From Mastigias papua (lineage: Eukaryota; Cnidaria; Scyphozoa; Rhizostomeae; Mastigiidae): a stretch of 64,000 nucleotides of DNA. Shown here in pieces: positions 21,629 through 32,200 of the stretch (the stretch's first letter is position 1; the number at the start of each line of letters is the position of its first letter). Under the pieces are notes generated by a model, which had not been told where the DNA came from, searched no databases, and saw only the letters and a list, made by a program, of their open reading frames with translations. The stretch covers positions 149,501 to 213,500 of the forward strand of contig OZ025281.1 of NCBI GenBank assembly GCA_964019165.1. The letters are read 5' to 3'. Position numbers and translations under genes: made by a program.

Positions 21629-22528
21629 CTTTACTAGTTCATCTGGTTCAAATAGGACTGGTGTAGCTATCTCTACCGGACCATGATTGAGATGACAAGA
21701 AACTTGAAATGACTGTCCTTTTTTAATTAATTGATCTTTTCTTCCAGTTCTCAAACAACAAAATTCTGCTTCGTTGTTTCTCTTAAGTAGGTCTGTTAGT
21801 ACAGATATATTGTCAGAAGGAACATGAGAAAATACTCTTTTCAAATCAGATTCAAACATATCTGTCTTAATAAATTCTTCAATGACATTGAATCCTACAA
21901 GCGGCAAATCAATTATTTCTTTTGTAACAAGGAAAGGAACAATTATTGACTTCTGATTGCTTGCTAACGTGAATTCAAGTTCTGTCCACCCTTTGTAAGG
22001 AATCGAGGTTCCATTTGCAGCAGTGACATTCAACTCACATTCGATCAATTCAAAAATATTTCGCAAATTTGTTCCTGGAAATTTCTGCTTTAGGAAATGT
22101 TCTGACACAATTGAAACTTGGCCCCCTGTGTCCCACAAAACTTCAGTTTGCTGCCCATTCAGATAGCAGTTAATAATGCAACGTTTCCCAACTAAGTTTG
22201 CGATTTTTGATGCTTGTTCTGGCGCCAAGTGGCTTACAAAACGATTTGATTGTGTATTTGGCGAATTTTGTGCGAGTGTACGAAGAGCATTACATAGTAC
22301 TTTATGTTCCCCCCAATGTGTTCTCTGACAGACTTTGTCACAATAGTGAACCACATTGCATCCACCGAATCGCCAAAAATCTGAATGTGATTGTAAATGT
22401 TCTTTGCTACAAAAACTACAATGTTTGGGCCTAGCTGCTGACTCGGTTATTCCTCGCCCCCCTGGAATAACCGTTGGGGGTTTTCCTGCAGTGGACATTG
22501 TGCGTGAAAATGGTTTATGTCTCCACAC
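21626..22528 (-). CDS. Outer element MYND-like zinc finger plus aspartic protease
   Basis: The frame is 300 residues and overlaps the end of gag by 82 bases in the -1 register. Residues 37-79 form a MYND-like finger: CSFC, then GGC, YCDKVCQRTHWGEHKVLC. The first Cys of the second pair is Phe (residue 54); all other expected ligands are present. The protease follows with active site LWDTGGQVS, then VTAANGTSIPYKGW and LPLVGFNVIEEF. Compared with the inner copy, about 30 residues are missing before the RT junction and the frame shifts there, near 21630. MYND fingers normally bind proline-rich peptides in host regulators; the role inside a gypsy polyprotein is not known to me. Confidence 0.85.
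   Translation of the reverse strand: MWRHKPFSRTMSTAGKPPTVIPGGRGITESAARPKHCSFCSKEHLQSHSDFWRFGGCNVVHYCDKVCQRTHWGEHKVLCNALRTLAQNSPNTQSNRFVSHLAPEQASKIANLVGKRCIINCYLNGQQTEVLWDTGGQVSIVSEHFLKQKFPGTNLRNIFELIECELNVTAANGTSIPYKGWTELEFTLASNQKSIIVPFLVTKEIIDLPLVGFNVIEEFIKTDMFESDLKRVFSHVPSDNISVLTDLLKRNNEAEFCCLRTGRKDQLIKKGQSFQVSCHLNHGPVEIATPVLFEPDELVK
22444..22486 (-). promoter_or_regulatory. Probable -1 frameshift signal of the outer element
   Basis: On the minus strand GGAAAAC (22486-22480) lies in gag register G GAA AAC, one base from the inner element's GGGAAAC. After a 6-base spacer there is a perfect 10-bp stem, CGGTTATTCC with GGAATAACCG, around a 10-base loop. The loop contains GGGGGGC, itself a possible slippery run in register. 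The stem sequence differs from the inner element's stem while the layout is the same. Confidence 0.7.
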
Positions 22529-23907
22529 TTAAAGCAATGTTGGCAGGTATTTCCCATTCCCGTGGATATACATTGTCGGCAGCCTATTTGTCTACGGTTA
22601 TAACGTTGGCCGTGATTTTGACCTCTCCCCTGCCTCCGGTGTTTTTGAAAACGAGGAGCTTGCTGCACACGGTTTCCAACAAAAATACGCTTTAATGCTG
22701 CCAATTCTGATTTTAATTCTCTTACTTCCGCTGAAAGTGCTTTTGTATCAGTTTCGTTTTCGCGGTACTTTAGGTGCTTTTTCGTAAGGAGTGTAACTGA
22801 GTCAGAATCGACGCAAACCGCGTTTGCCGCTACAGCTCGTGGACGCGCTGTCGCAGAAAATGATTTAGCTTTTCTCTCCGCCTGAATGGTAGCGAGGTCA
22901 TTAAGGTGTTTCATGAGATCCTCGTCAGTAACGCCACCCTGACGCAGAAAAGGGCGAAGGTTTGTCACAAGTGATTCATCTCGTAACCCCGTCTCCACGG
23001 TTTTTAGAAAAGTATTTTGGACCAACTGAGTAGGATATTCATTGCTACACTTTTCCTCCTTGGTGCCAAAGGAAACCTTGTTGCGGGCATCTAGAGCTCT
23101 AAGTAGAAACTGCTGCGCGGTCTCTTTTTGCGTTTGAGTGGTTGTCACTAAAGCTTGGTAAAAATCAGCGGCTGTCTTCTCTTGGAAGAAAACACATAAA
23201 ATAGAGCGCAGCTTCGTAAGAGAACGATCAGGGGACGTTAAGACATAGTTTCTAAGGCTACTATGAGGTGAAATAGATTTTATAACTGCATCAGCTATAT
23301 CTTTCTCAGAATAACCTTTTGCCAATCCAGATTCAATCTGATGAATAAGGGACACATAAGTCAATTTATCATACTGCCCAGGCTCCCCAATTTGGCCTGA
23401 AATTTTGAATTCACGCTGTAAAATCGAAGGGACAGTGACCGTGGACAGTGGTGCTGCCGCAGGTGATTTGGGAACGTCTCCATTAGGAGGGTTCGGAATA
23501 TCACCATTATCCAGAGAACTGGGCGGATTACCCCCATTGAGGCGATGTTTCTCGTCTTCTAATTTCTTCAAAACAACGGCAAGCTCTTTTTGTTGTTCGA
23601 GTTTCAAGGCGAGAAGTCTCATTTCGAGTTTATTGAGGTTGGTCTCCTCTGTAGTTTTTTCTAGCGGAGGGGCACTGGACGTAAGGAAAACAAGAGCATC
23701 CCTCAGATAAATATCTAAATCGATGTTACCAGAATCTACAACAACATCGTCAATAGCAGTGCCAATAAGTTTAACAAGTTCAAGTCTGCTTTTTCCTTTA
23801 ACATTAACGTTAAATTGCAAATGCGCTATTAAGTCGATAAGTTTCGAAACAGTTTGTTGGCAAATCAAAGAATCGAGTTCTAATTGGAGACTTTCTCATT
23901 CAGACAT
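22447..23907 (-). pseudogene. Outer element gag, with nonsense codon 4
   Basis: This is gag from the ATG at 23907, equivalent to the inner start. Codon 4 is TGA; the rest is open for about 480 codons to the stop at 22447-22449. It shares the central block with the inner gag: LQREFKISGQIGEPGQYDKL, GLAKGYSEKDIADAVIKSIS, LCVFFQEKTAADFYQAL. The C-terminus has a basic stretch and a CCHC knuckle, CFKCGDINHFHAQC, preceded by CRQC. A Pro- and Gly-rich linker lies around residues 110-150. Without an alternative start the protein would not be made; a near-cognate TTG start is possible but unsupported. Confidence 0.85.
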
Positions 23908-24007
23908 CTTCCCGAACAGATGAGACCTAAAATAACACTAGCAAAAGGAACAACAAAATAAATACGTTCCACTTAGCTGCTATTGCCTCCGGACAATGTG
24001 AAAAGCG
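23908..24007 (-). other. Leader of the outer element
   Basis: The stretch between the 5' LTR and gag is only about 100 bases, much shorter than in the inner element (355 bases). No TGG-type primer site is visible just inside the LTR. Confidence 0.6.
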
Positions 24008-24301
24008 TGGTAGGCACAACGGCAATCTTGTTGCGAAACACTGGCCACCATTCTATAACATCCCTGCACTTGCAACTCTTTTACTTTAAGGAGCAGGTTC
24101 GACATTGACAAGATGAGACGCTTTTCGAACACAACACAACAATAATTTTATCTCATCAACACAACATTACAATTTCTCATTCGCTTTATCTATATGTATG
24201 TTCCAAAACAAAATCAGATACCTTTTTATCTTCGTATCCCGGGGTTATGATATTTACAACACGGGGGTTGCCTAGTGGATTTTAAGTGATACATTGTCAC
24301 A
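24008..24301 (-). repeat. 5' LTR of the outer gypsy element
   Basis: 294 bp, the same ends as 10286-10579, six differences. It lies upstream of gag on the minus strand. Confidence 0.9.
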
Positions 24302-24480
24302 GCCCAACACTGGCGGTTCCGCTCTCCTGAGTCCACCCAACTCTCCGATCTTAAATGGTCTAAACAACGGCATATGACGTGGTACATGGCCTTCTTCAAT
24401 GTCCAAAACATATTCTTCTGCCATTCCTGTCTCTTTTTCGACCACACTGGCCACCAGAAATGTCACGAACTCGACATTTA
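24302..24480 (-). pseudogene. Possible N-terminal part of the third gypsy gag
   Basis: A minus-strand frame reads TFLVASVVEKETGMAEEYVL, DIEEGHVPRHMPLFRPF and GGLRRAEPPVLGC up to the LTR edge. It stands where the missing N-terminal part of the gag at 9490-10285 would be if the outer element had inserted into it. I recognise no diagnostic motif, and the two frames do not join in register, so this is inference from position. It may instead be unrelated DNA. Confidence 0.35.
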
Positions 24481-24662
24481 AAAGAAAGGATTCCGAGAAA
24501 CAATATTTCGGCAGCCATAAACAGACCTTTTATGAATATCAACTGCGAGTGTAATTAGTCCTCAACTCACTTAGTAACAACTAGCTCATGTCACAACGAG
24601 GCTGTTGCTTCTCAACAACACGCTCCATACTGTTTCCGTTCACGTGACTAATATAAAAAAAT

Positions 24663-24857
24663 TCAGTAAAATATGTAAAAAAAGGTTAGGTCTATTATGT
24701 ACATTACAATCGCTCCTTCATCGCGAAATGTAAAAGATCTATTAATCACGCCAGGTATCTTATTTGCTATATTTACTTGTATCTCATGATACTTATTAAA
24801 TTTGAGTTTACAGTCAATATACATTCCAAGGTCTTTTTCCATGTTTGATGGTGTCAA
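24663..24857 (-). pseudogene. CR1/jockey-like LINE RT C-terminal fragment
   Basis: The frame reads EKDLGMYIDCKLKFNKYHEI, QVNIANKIPGVINRSFTFRD. This is the thumb region of CR1- or jockey-type LINE reverse transcriptases, which normally read EKDLGV-ID-KL-F with a following LIRRSFTYLD-like stretch. Only about 60 codons remain, with no catalytic motif, so it is a small relic. DNA on either side (24481-24662 and 24858-25353) shows no other recognisable element. Confidence 0.7.
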
Positions 24858-25349
24858 TTTTGAGCGTGAATGGTACTAACAAACTAGGAAATAAAATGAG
24901 GAGTTTGTGAAGAATTTCATTTTCTTTAAAATTAATACACGGGGGGTACTAATAAGGTCCAGGGAATTGGAAAAATTGAAAAAATAATAAAAGGGGGACG
25001 TCGTTTATTTGGCACCTGAGAGTAGAGAAGTGGCAAAGATCAAAAATCAATCAAAAATTGATGATGGAGAGACCTATAGTGTTTCATCACTTTCAAAAGA
25101 CCTTCACCGCCATAATAGTAAAGCTTTGAACATATTATTGACTCTATGAATCTTCATCACTATTGCTTTAATTGCTACCTTTGCTGTAGTGACAATATGA
25201 TATATTTCAACACAAGGGGACTTCTCTCCATTATATAAGTTTAGCTACTGAGAGGCCTCCTCATTAACAACTTCTCGTACTTACAAATTAGTGACTTTTT
25301 TCTTTCCTTTGATTCTATCTTGCTATATATTTTCTCTAACTCCTAATTT

Positions 25350-25353
<4 letters not shown>

Positions 25354-25441
<88 letters not shown>

Positions 25442-25449
25442 ATATATAT

Positions 25450-25519
<70 letters not shown>

Positions 25520-25541
25520 GTATGTATGTATGTATATATAC
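25354..25541. repeat. TA dinucleotide microsatellite with TATG tail
   Basis: About 160 bases of nearly pure TA with single-base interruptions near 25427 and 25451. A TATG-type tract follows to about 25541. Open frames through it on both strands are artefacts. Confidence 0.95.
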
Positions 25542-25620
25542 ATTTATACATGTTTGATTTCAATTGATGCCTTTCATCAAGTAACTGTCTTGAACTGCTT
25601 TCAATATGCATTGTTTTCAA

Positions 25621-25682
25621 ATCCTTTGAATCCTTAGTAAATCCCTTGAAACCTTAGTAAATCCGTTGAAACCTTAGTAAAT
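25621..25682. repeat. Three-copy 20-21-base tandem repeat
   Basis: Three successive units share TTGAAACCTTAGTAAAT with small changes. Confidence 0.8.
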
Positions 25683-26906
25683 ATGTTCATTCCGTAATAA
25701 ATCTGATAGATTGACATATATGTTGAATTAAGTAGATGTTTTTGCATTGACCAATTAAATTTATTCGTTGGGAAACGTAGCTGTATGACAAACTTTAGAG
25801 TTGGAACAAGGAGAAAAAAGTCATGATGATTTAATGACCTTCATAAGGAAAAATGTGCGACACATCCAATCATAGAATAATGAGTAACTTATTCATATTT
25901 CTGACGTAGACGTTTCGAACCCATTCCAGGACCCATCATCATCAGTAAAAATAGTTCAAAGGAACATACTAACTTAACTGTGCAAAGGGAAAACAGAGCA
26001 AATGAAAAACAAATAAGGGACAAACACAAACATCCATTCACAACAGTGTAAGGGAGAATGATGACATCTGTGAATTGAGAAAAGGGCAGCTTCCACAGAT
26101 AAGTAGACACATACTCCATGTTGTAATTTGCTCGACTTACAAAACACATTTTGTCATAGGAAAAAGCTTACAAGAAAATGAGGCTCAAAGGCAAAAATCT
26201 TAAGACAATGTTAAGAATATCACAAGTCTCAAGTTCCAATGTGAAACTATTTTACGTCTCAGAAATCGATGTTAGCTCATTCTTTGCATTCTCCTTTACA
26301 AAGATCGAAACTTTTCTTTGATAGTCTTGGATAGCAAAGATCATAGCTTTTTATGACAAAGGAATGGAAACTTCACTTTGCCAGTTTATTGTAGGAAGAG
26401 ATAAGACAAAAAAATCTCAGCCTCAATTTTTTAGGAAAAGTTAAGACAATTGAGAATCAGGCAAAACATTGGTTTTGTTATAAACAAAACGTGTATCAAA
26501 ATTGTCAAGAGAAGAGAAGAGGGTGGAGAAATATTCATCAGTTTACATCCAGGATAACATTTAGTTATAAGTCAACTGATCTTGGATTTCAGATCCATAC
26601 TATCCTTATAAGTAAGGATATAGTACATGCAATGCAGCATCCATATACTGTTTCATCAACACAACGCCGCTGAGGAAATTTTGCTCAAGGCCACACGAAG
26701 TACTCATGTTGAATATGGTTCCTGGAATGGCTCTGAAACGTCAAAGTCGACAACATCAATAAGAAACTAATTAGCCTATAAGAAGCCGTGGCAACATGTG
26801 CTTCTAATGAAGTTCACTAAAATATCTTGACTCTGTTTATCGTCATTCTGGTTCTAAAGTATAACTTAAGTAGTAGTAAAACTTAAGAAGTATAAGTTAA
26901 ACTTAC
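25683..26906. other. Non-coding stretch with an inverted motif pair
   Basis: No gene is recognised. A 45-base motif at 25901-25945 recurs imperfectly in inverted orientation at 26708-26750; both contain TCCTGGAATGG and GAAACGTC. The frames at 25889-26149 and 26491-26673 show no domain. Confidence 0.55.
25901..25945 (-). ncRNA. Hammerhead-like motif, Penelope-tail style
   Basis: The minus strand reads CTGATGA, then a segment able to form six pairs (three wobble) around a 6-base loop, then CGAAACGTC. CUGAUGA and GAAAC are the hammerhead ribozyme core strings, which Penelope-like elements carry in their terminal repeats. The full three-stem fold is not demonstrated here. Confidence 0.3.
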
Positions 26907-27039
26907 GTGAAAACAGCGATCAGCAGATTCATGAGAAATACTGCACCAAACAGCATAAACACGCACATCCAACCAATAAATAAGACTTCATAGCCAACTG
27001 AAATCTTCGGTGTGTTGAAAATGGTTGATTTATTGGAAA
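26907..27039 (-). CDS. Candidate exon of a TRP-family cation channel (pore helix S6)
   Basis: A 133-bp minus-strand exon is bounded by a good acceptor (TTTCCTGCTTCATTTGTAG) and an ideal donor (GTAAGT at 26906-26901). It encodes a short polar lead, then SVGYEVLFIGWMCVFMLFGA and VFLMNLLIAVF. A hydrophobic helix ending NLLIAVF or NLLIAMF is the hallmark of the last membrane helix (S6) of TRP channels, and the wording is closest to TRPM-like members in my judgement. The exon starts one base and ends two bases into a codon, so it needs neighbours; I found none in the flanks. It could be an isolated exon of a large-intron gene or a relic. It is the only candidate host gene segment in the window. 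Confidence 0.5.
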
Positions 27040-27369
27040 CTACAAATGAAGCAGGAAACATACAATAATACATTGTTGTGTTGTTCTGCATTTTATTTTG
27101 AGTAGGCTGTTATATCTAGCTTTTTGTAAGCCAATTTAGGCCTACTGCGCATGCGGTTCAAGTCATCGCATCCCTAGTTTAATATTCGGATTTTCTGCCA
27201 CCAATCAATGAGTGTTCTTAAACTGCCCGCTGCACACATTGTCAGCCAACATAACAGAAATAAGCACTATCACTCAATTTAAGAGAAATTTAAGATCATT
27301 CTTGATTAGAGACAGAGAAAACCCCTAGTCTCTAATCAAATACAAAGGACAATACTACATAGTATTTGG
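27040..27369. other. Non-coding stretch
   Basis: This would be intron if the exon at 26907-27039 is real. I see no repeat or gene. Confidence 0.5.
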
Positions 27370-29296
27370 ATCCAGTTTATGCAACAACAACAACAACAAC
27401 AACAAATTGTGAAGAATCTGAGCTTGACACATTGTATGAAGAGATGAAAAAAGCAATGAAAAAATGCAAATCTGACGACCAATAAATAATAATGTGAGAC
27501 CTTAATGTAAAAGTTAGAGATGAAAGAATCGATGATGTCGTTGGTTCACGTGATTTGGGAGAAAGGAATGAGAGAGGTGAGAGATGAATAGAATAGTGTA
27601 GTGCACATGGTCTAATCATAGCAAACACGTGATTTCAACAACCAGCAAGAAGAATATATACATGGAGAAGCCCAGGTGATAGAATACGAAATCAAATGGG
27701 TTATATTGCTATCAAGAAGAGATATAGAAATTTGGTAAAACAAGCTGAAAATTATCCTGTGGCAGATATCAACAGTGACCATGTTCCTGTCGTATCAACC
27801 ATAAAGATGCAGTTGACAAATGTAGAAAGGCAGAAACAACATAAGAATCTCGATTATGCTGCACTGGTGGATGATAAGAAAATGAAGTTAGGACACAGAA
27901 TAGGGAATATAATGTAATGGATATACAGGGTATGTAATGAAAGTAAGCAATCGATTTGAGAACCTTGAAGAACAAAATGAAAAATCTAGCTGGGAAACAG
28001 GTAAGGAAGCAATTGTGGGAGCTGCAAAAAAAGAGTTGACTCCACCATTAAAATCAAAGAAACACCAAAAATGGATGACAGATGAAACTCTTAAATTGAA
28101 AGATGAAAGGCGATTGTACAAAGGCAAAGACACAAAGAAATTCAATGAAATAAACATAGAAATTAAGACATGCAAAATAAGGAATCCAAAGGAAATGTTT
28201 AGAAGTATCAATGATATTGCAAAGAAGCAGTATTGTAAAACAGGATGATGTTTCAAGGCAAAGGATGGAAGTATCATCATGGAACAAAGGAGCAATGATA
28301 GAAAGGTGGACAGAGTACATTTCCGACTTGTTTGATGGTGTGTGAGGAGACATACCAAATAAAAGGAACAACATGACAGGTCTGAAGTTCACGTAGCAGT
28401 TAAAATATGAAAACTAACAAAGCAGTCTGTACGTATGACTTAGCTGTAGAATTAATCAAAAGCAAAAGTGATTTTGGCATTGATAAACTAATGAAAATGC
28501 CTAGCGAGAGTTACGAAACTAGAAATATCCCTGCAGACCTAAGTCAACCCATCTTTATTGCATTGCCGATAAAGCCAGCCGCGTCAGGGCTGCCCATGAC
28601 AATTAGCATCATGTACGTCATGTAGTGAAAATATTATTAAGGCTACTGATAACAGTATTTAGGGTACTGATAATATTATTAAGGGTACTGATGAGACGAA
28701 GAAGAAACAAACCTATATCTGAAATATCGAAACTCCAGTGTGGATTTGTAGAATGCAGCGGCAAGCAAAAAATATTTATGACCAAAATGTTATCATAGAG
28801 AGTTATTGAGTTGCAAAGAAATAATTCCTATTTTTTATAGATTATAGACAAGCTTTCCATCATCTCAAACACGAGAAACTCTTGGAAGTGTTAGGGGATA
28901 TCCAGACGGATCGCAAAGATTTAAGAATCATAAGGAAACTGTACTGGAAACAAAGAGCGACTATAAGAATCGGTAATCAGGTTGGCGAATATGTCGAAAT
29001 AAAAGAAAGGAGAAAGACAATTATCAGTGCTGTCACATGACCTATAGTGAACTGGCTTAGATACCTAGGAAACTTGATCACATCAAACCATAGATGTGAA
29101 AAGCAGACCAACCACAGAAATGCAATGTCTAAAGAGATCTTTCCCAAAATAAAGACAATCCCATGCAGTCCAAATATACCCATATCAACAGACCTAAAGG
29201 TTACGGACGTTAGACTGGAATGTTACATGTCGCCAGTCGAAACAGATGGAAGTGAGACATGGGCTGTGTCTAACGAACTCCTTAGACCAATAAAAG
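27370..29296 (+). pseudogene. RTE-type LINE copy E, internally deleted
   Basis: The endonuclease is interrupted by a CAA expansion just after its VYA start. It then reads ESELDTLYEEMKKAMKKCKS, RDLGERNERGER and, in shifted frames, ADINSDHVPVVSTIK near 27763-27810. The linker reads ELTPPLKSKKHQKWMTDETL and NPKEMFRSINDIAKKQ to about 28248. RT pieces include IDYRQAFHHLKHEKLLEVLG and LRIIRKLYWKQRATIRIGNQ near 28845-28980. After GEYVEIKER the catalytic YADD segment is missing, and the chain resumes as WLRYLGNLITSNHRCEKQ and GSETWAVSNELLRP up to the start of the satellite. A short duplicated ACTGATAATATTATTAAGG-type segment lies near 28630-28697. Dead copy. Confidence 0.85.
27382..27405. repeat. CAA trinucleotide repeat (about 8 copies)
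   Basis: A pure CAA run lies inside the endonuclease of RTE copy E. Confidence 0.95.
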
Positions 29297-32200
29297 TCAT
29301 ACAACTAATATAAGATGTAACAAATAATTCCCACTATCTCTCGAAGACCCCTTAGACTACTACGAAGTACTACATATACTTTAAGATGTCAAAAATAATT
29401 TCAAATGTCTATCAAAAATTCCACAGACTAATACGCAGTAATACAAATAATACAAGATGTCACAAATAATTCCTACTGTCAGACAAACAATTACAAAAAT
29501 TAATACGAGGTCCTACAAATACTATAAGATGACACAAATAATTCTCAATGTCTGTAAAATTCCTAAGACTAATATCAAGTCCCACAAATAATTTACGATG
29601 TCACAAATAACTCCCAATGTCAGTAACAATTTCCTAAGACTACTACAACGTCATACATATAATGAAAGACGTCAAATATAATTCCGAATGTACGTAAAAC
29701 ATTGCTAAGACAACTACGAAGTCCTGTAAATATTGTAAGATGTCACAAATAACTCCCAATATCTGTAAAAAATTTCTAAGTCAAATACGAAGTTCTGTAC
29801 ATATTGTAAGATGTCACAAATAACTACCATACTCTGTAAAAACTTCCTAAGTCAAATACGAAGACATACCAATAATGTAAGATGTTACAAATAATCCCCA
29901 ATGTCCGTAAATACCTCATAAGTCTAATACAAAGTCATACACATAATGTAAGATGTCACAAATGATTCCCAATGTCTGTAAAATCTTCCTAAGTCTACTA
30001 CGAAGTCATACAGATAATGTAAGATGTAACAACATAATTCCCAATGTCTGTGAGAACTTCTTAATAAGTAAATACGAAGTCATACAACTAATGTAAAATG
30101 TCAGAAATAATTCCCAATGTCTGTAAACACCTTCTAAGACTAAAACGAAGTGTTACACATAATGTAGGATGTCACAAATAACCTCCAATGACTGTACAAA
30201 CATCCTAAGTCTAATACGGAGTCATACACATAAAGTAAGATGTCACACAAAATCCCCAAAATCTGTACAAAGATCCTAAGTCTAACACGGAGTCATACAA
30301 ATAATTTAAGATGCTACAAATAATACTCAATGTCTGTAAAACCTTTCTAAGTCTAATACGAAGTCATACAAATAATGTAAGATGTTACAAATAATTCCCA
30401 ATGTCTGTAACAACTTCCTAAGTCTAATACGAAGTCATACAAATAATGTAAGATGTTACAAATAATTCCCAATGTCTGTAAAAACTTCCTAACTCTAATA
30501 GGCAGTAATACAAATAATGTAAGATGTTACAAATAATCCACAATGTCTGTAAAAACCTCCTAAGACTAAGGTTAAGTCCTACAACTAATGTAGGATGTCA
30601 CAAATAATCCCCAATGTCTGTACAAACATCCTAAGTCTATAACGGAGTCATACACATAATTTAAGATGTTACAAATAATTGCCAATGTCTGTAAAAACAC
30701 CTAACTCTAATACGGAGTCATACAACACATGTAAGATGTCACAAGTAACTCCCAATGTCTGTAAACACCTTCTAAGACTAAAACAAAGTCCTACAAATAA
30801 TGTAGAATGTCACAAATAATCTAGAATGACTGTACAAACTTCCTATATCTAACACGAAGTCATACAAATAATGTAAGATGTTACAAATAATTCCCAATGT
30901 CTGTAAAAACTTCCTAAGTCTAGTACGAAGTCATACAAATATTGAAAGATGTTACAAATAATTCCCCATGTCCGTAAAAACCTCCTAAGTCAAATAGGAA
31001 GTCATACAAATAATGTAAGATGTTACAAATAATTCACAATTTCTGTACACAATTCTTAAGTCTAATACGAGGTCATACAAATAATGTAAGATGTCACAAA
31101 TAATTCCCAATGTCTGTAACAACCTCCAAAGACCAAGACGAAGTCATACAAATACTGTAGGATGTCACACAAAATCCCCAATGTCTCTAGAAACATCCTA
31201 AGTCTACTAAGAAGTCAGACAGATAATGTAAGATGTTACAAATAATCCCCAATATCTGTAAAAGCCTCCTAAGTCTAATACGAAGTCATACAAAAAATGT
31301 AAGATGTTAAAAAATAATTCCCAATGTCCGTAAACACCTCCTAAGTCTAATACGAATTCATACACATAATATAAGATGTCACAACTTATTGCAAATGTCT
31401 GTACAAAATTCCTAAGTCTATTACGAAGTCAAACAAATAATGTAGGATTTCACAAGTAATTCCCAATATCTGTAACAAGTTCTTAAGTCTAATCCGAAGT
31501 CATACAAATAATGTAGGATGTCACAAATAATCCCCAATGTCTGTACAAACATCCTAAGTCTATTAGGGAGTCATACACATAATGTAAGATGTTATAAATA
31601 ATTCCCAATGTCTATACAAACTTCCTTAGTCTAATACGGAGTCATACAAACATTGTAAGATGTCACAAATAATTACCAATGTCTGTACACACCTCCTAAG
31701 ACTAAAACGAAGTCATACAAATAATGTAAGATGTTACAGATAAGTCCCAATTTCTGTAAAAACTTCCTACGTCTAATACAAAGTCACACAAATAATGTAA
31801 GATGTTACAAATACTTCCCAATGTCTGTAAAAACTTCCTACGTTTAATACAAAGCCATACACATAATGTAAGATGTTACAAATACTTCCCAATGTCCGTA
31901 AAAACTTTTTAAGTCTAATACGACGCCACACACATAATGTAGGATGTCACAAATGATTCCAAATGTCTGTAAAACATTCTTAAGTCTAATACGACGTCAT
32001 ACAAATAATGTAAGACGTTAAAAATAATCCCCAATGTCCGTAAAAGCCTCCTAAGTCTACTACGAAGTCATACAAATAATGTAAGATGTTACAAATAATC
32101 CCCAATGTCTGTCAAAACTTCCTAAGTCTAATACGAAGTCATACAAATAATGTAAGATGTTAGAAATAATCCCCAATGTCCGTAACAACCTTCCAAGTCT

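Larger units (their letters stand above)
10286..24301 (-). mobile_element. Outer Ty3/gypsy retrotransposon (interrupted, minus strand)
   Basis: Two 294-bp direct repeats (10286-10579 and 24008-24301) bound gag, MYND-protease, RT, RNase H and integrase, all on the minus strand and in the usual gypsy order with integrase last. The LTRs differ at six positions by my reading, about 2 percent. Removing the inner element leaves about 7126 bp. Lesions seen: a TGA at gag codon 4, a deletion with frameshift near 21630, stops at 21054-21056 and 21042-21044, a frameshift near 20205, a TGA at 11186-11188, and the inner insertion. The flanks do not show a perfect target duplication, and no TGG-type primer site follows the 5' LTR. 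Confidence 0.85.

Noticed and set aside
25291..25620. Open frames of alternating Tyr and Ile on both strands
   Set aside because: They are translations of the TA microsatellite with no other coding sign.
25889..26149. 86-codon minus-strand frame with a hydrophobic stretch as another exon of the channel
   Set aside because: It begins and ends without splice signals in register and its end is the hammerhead-like motif; no channel motif is seen.
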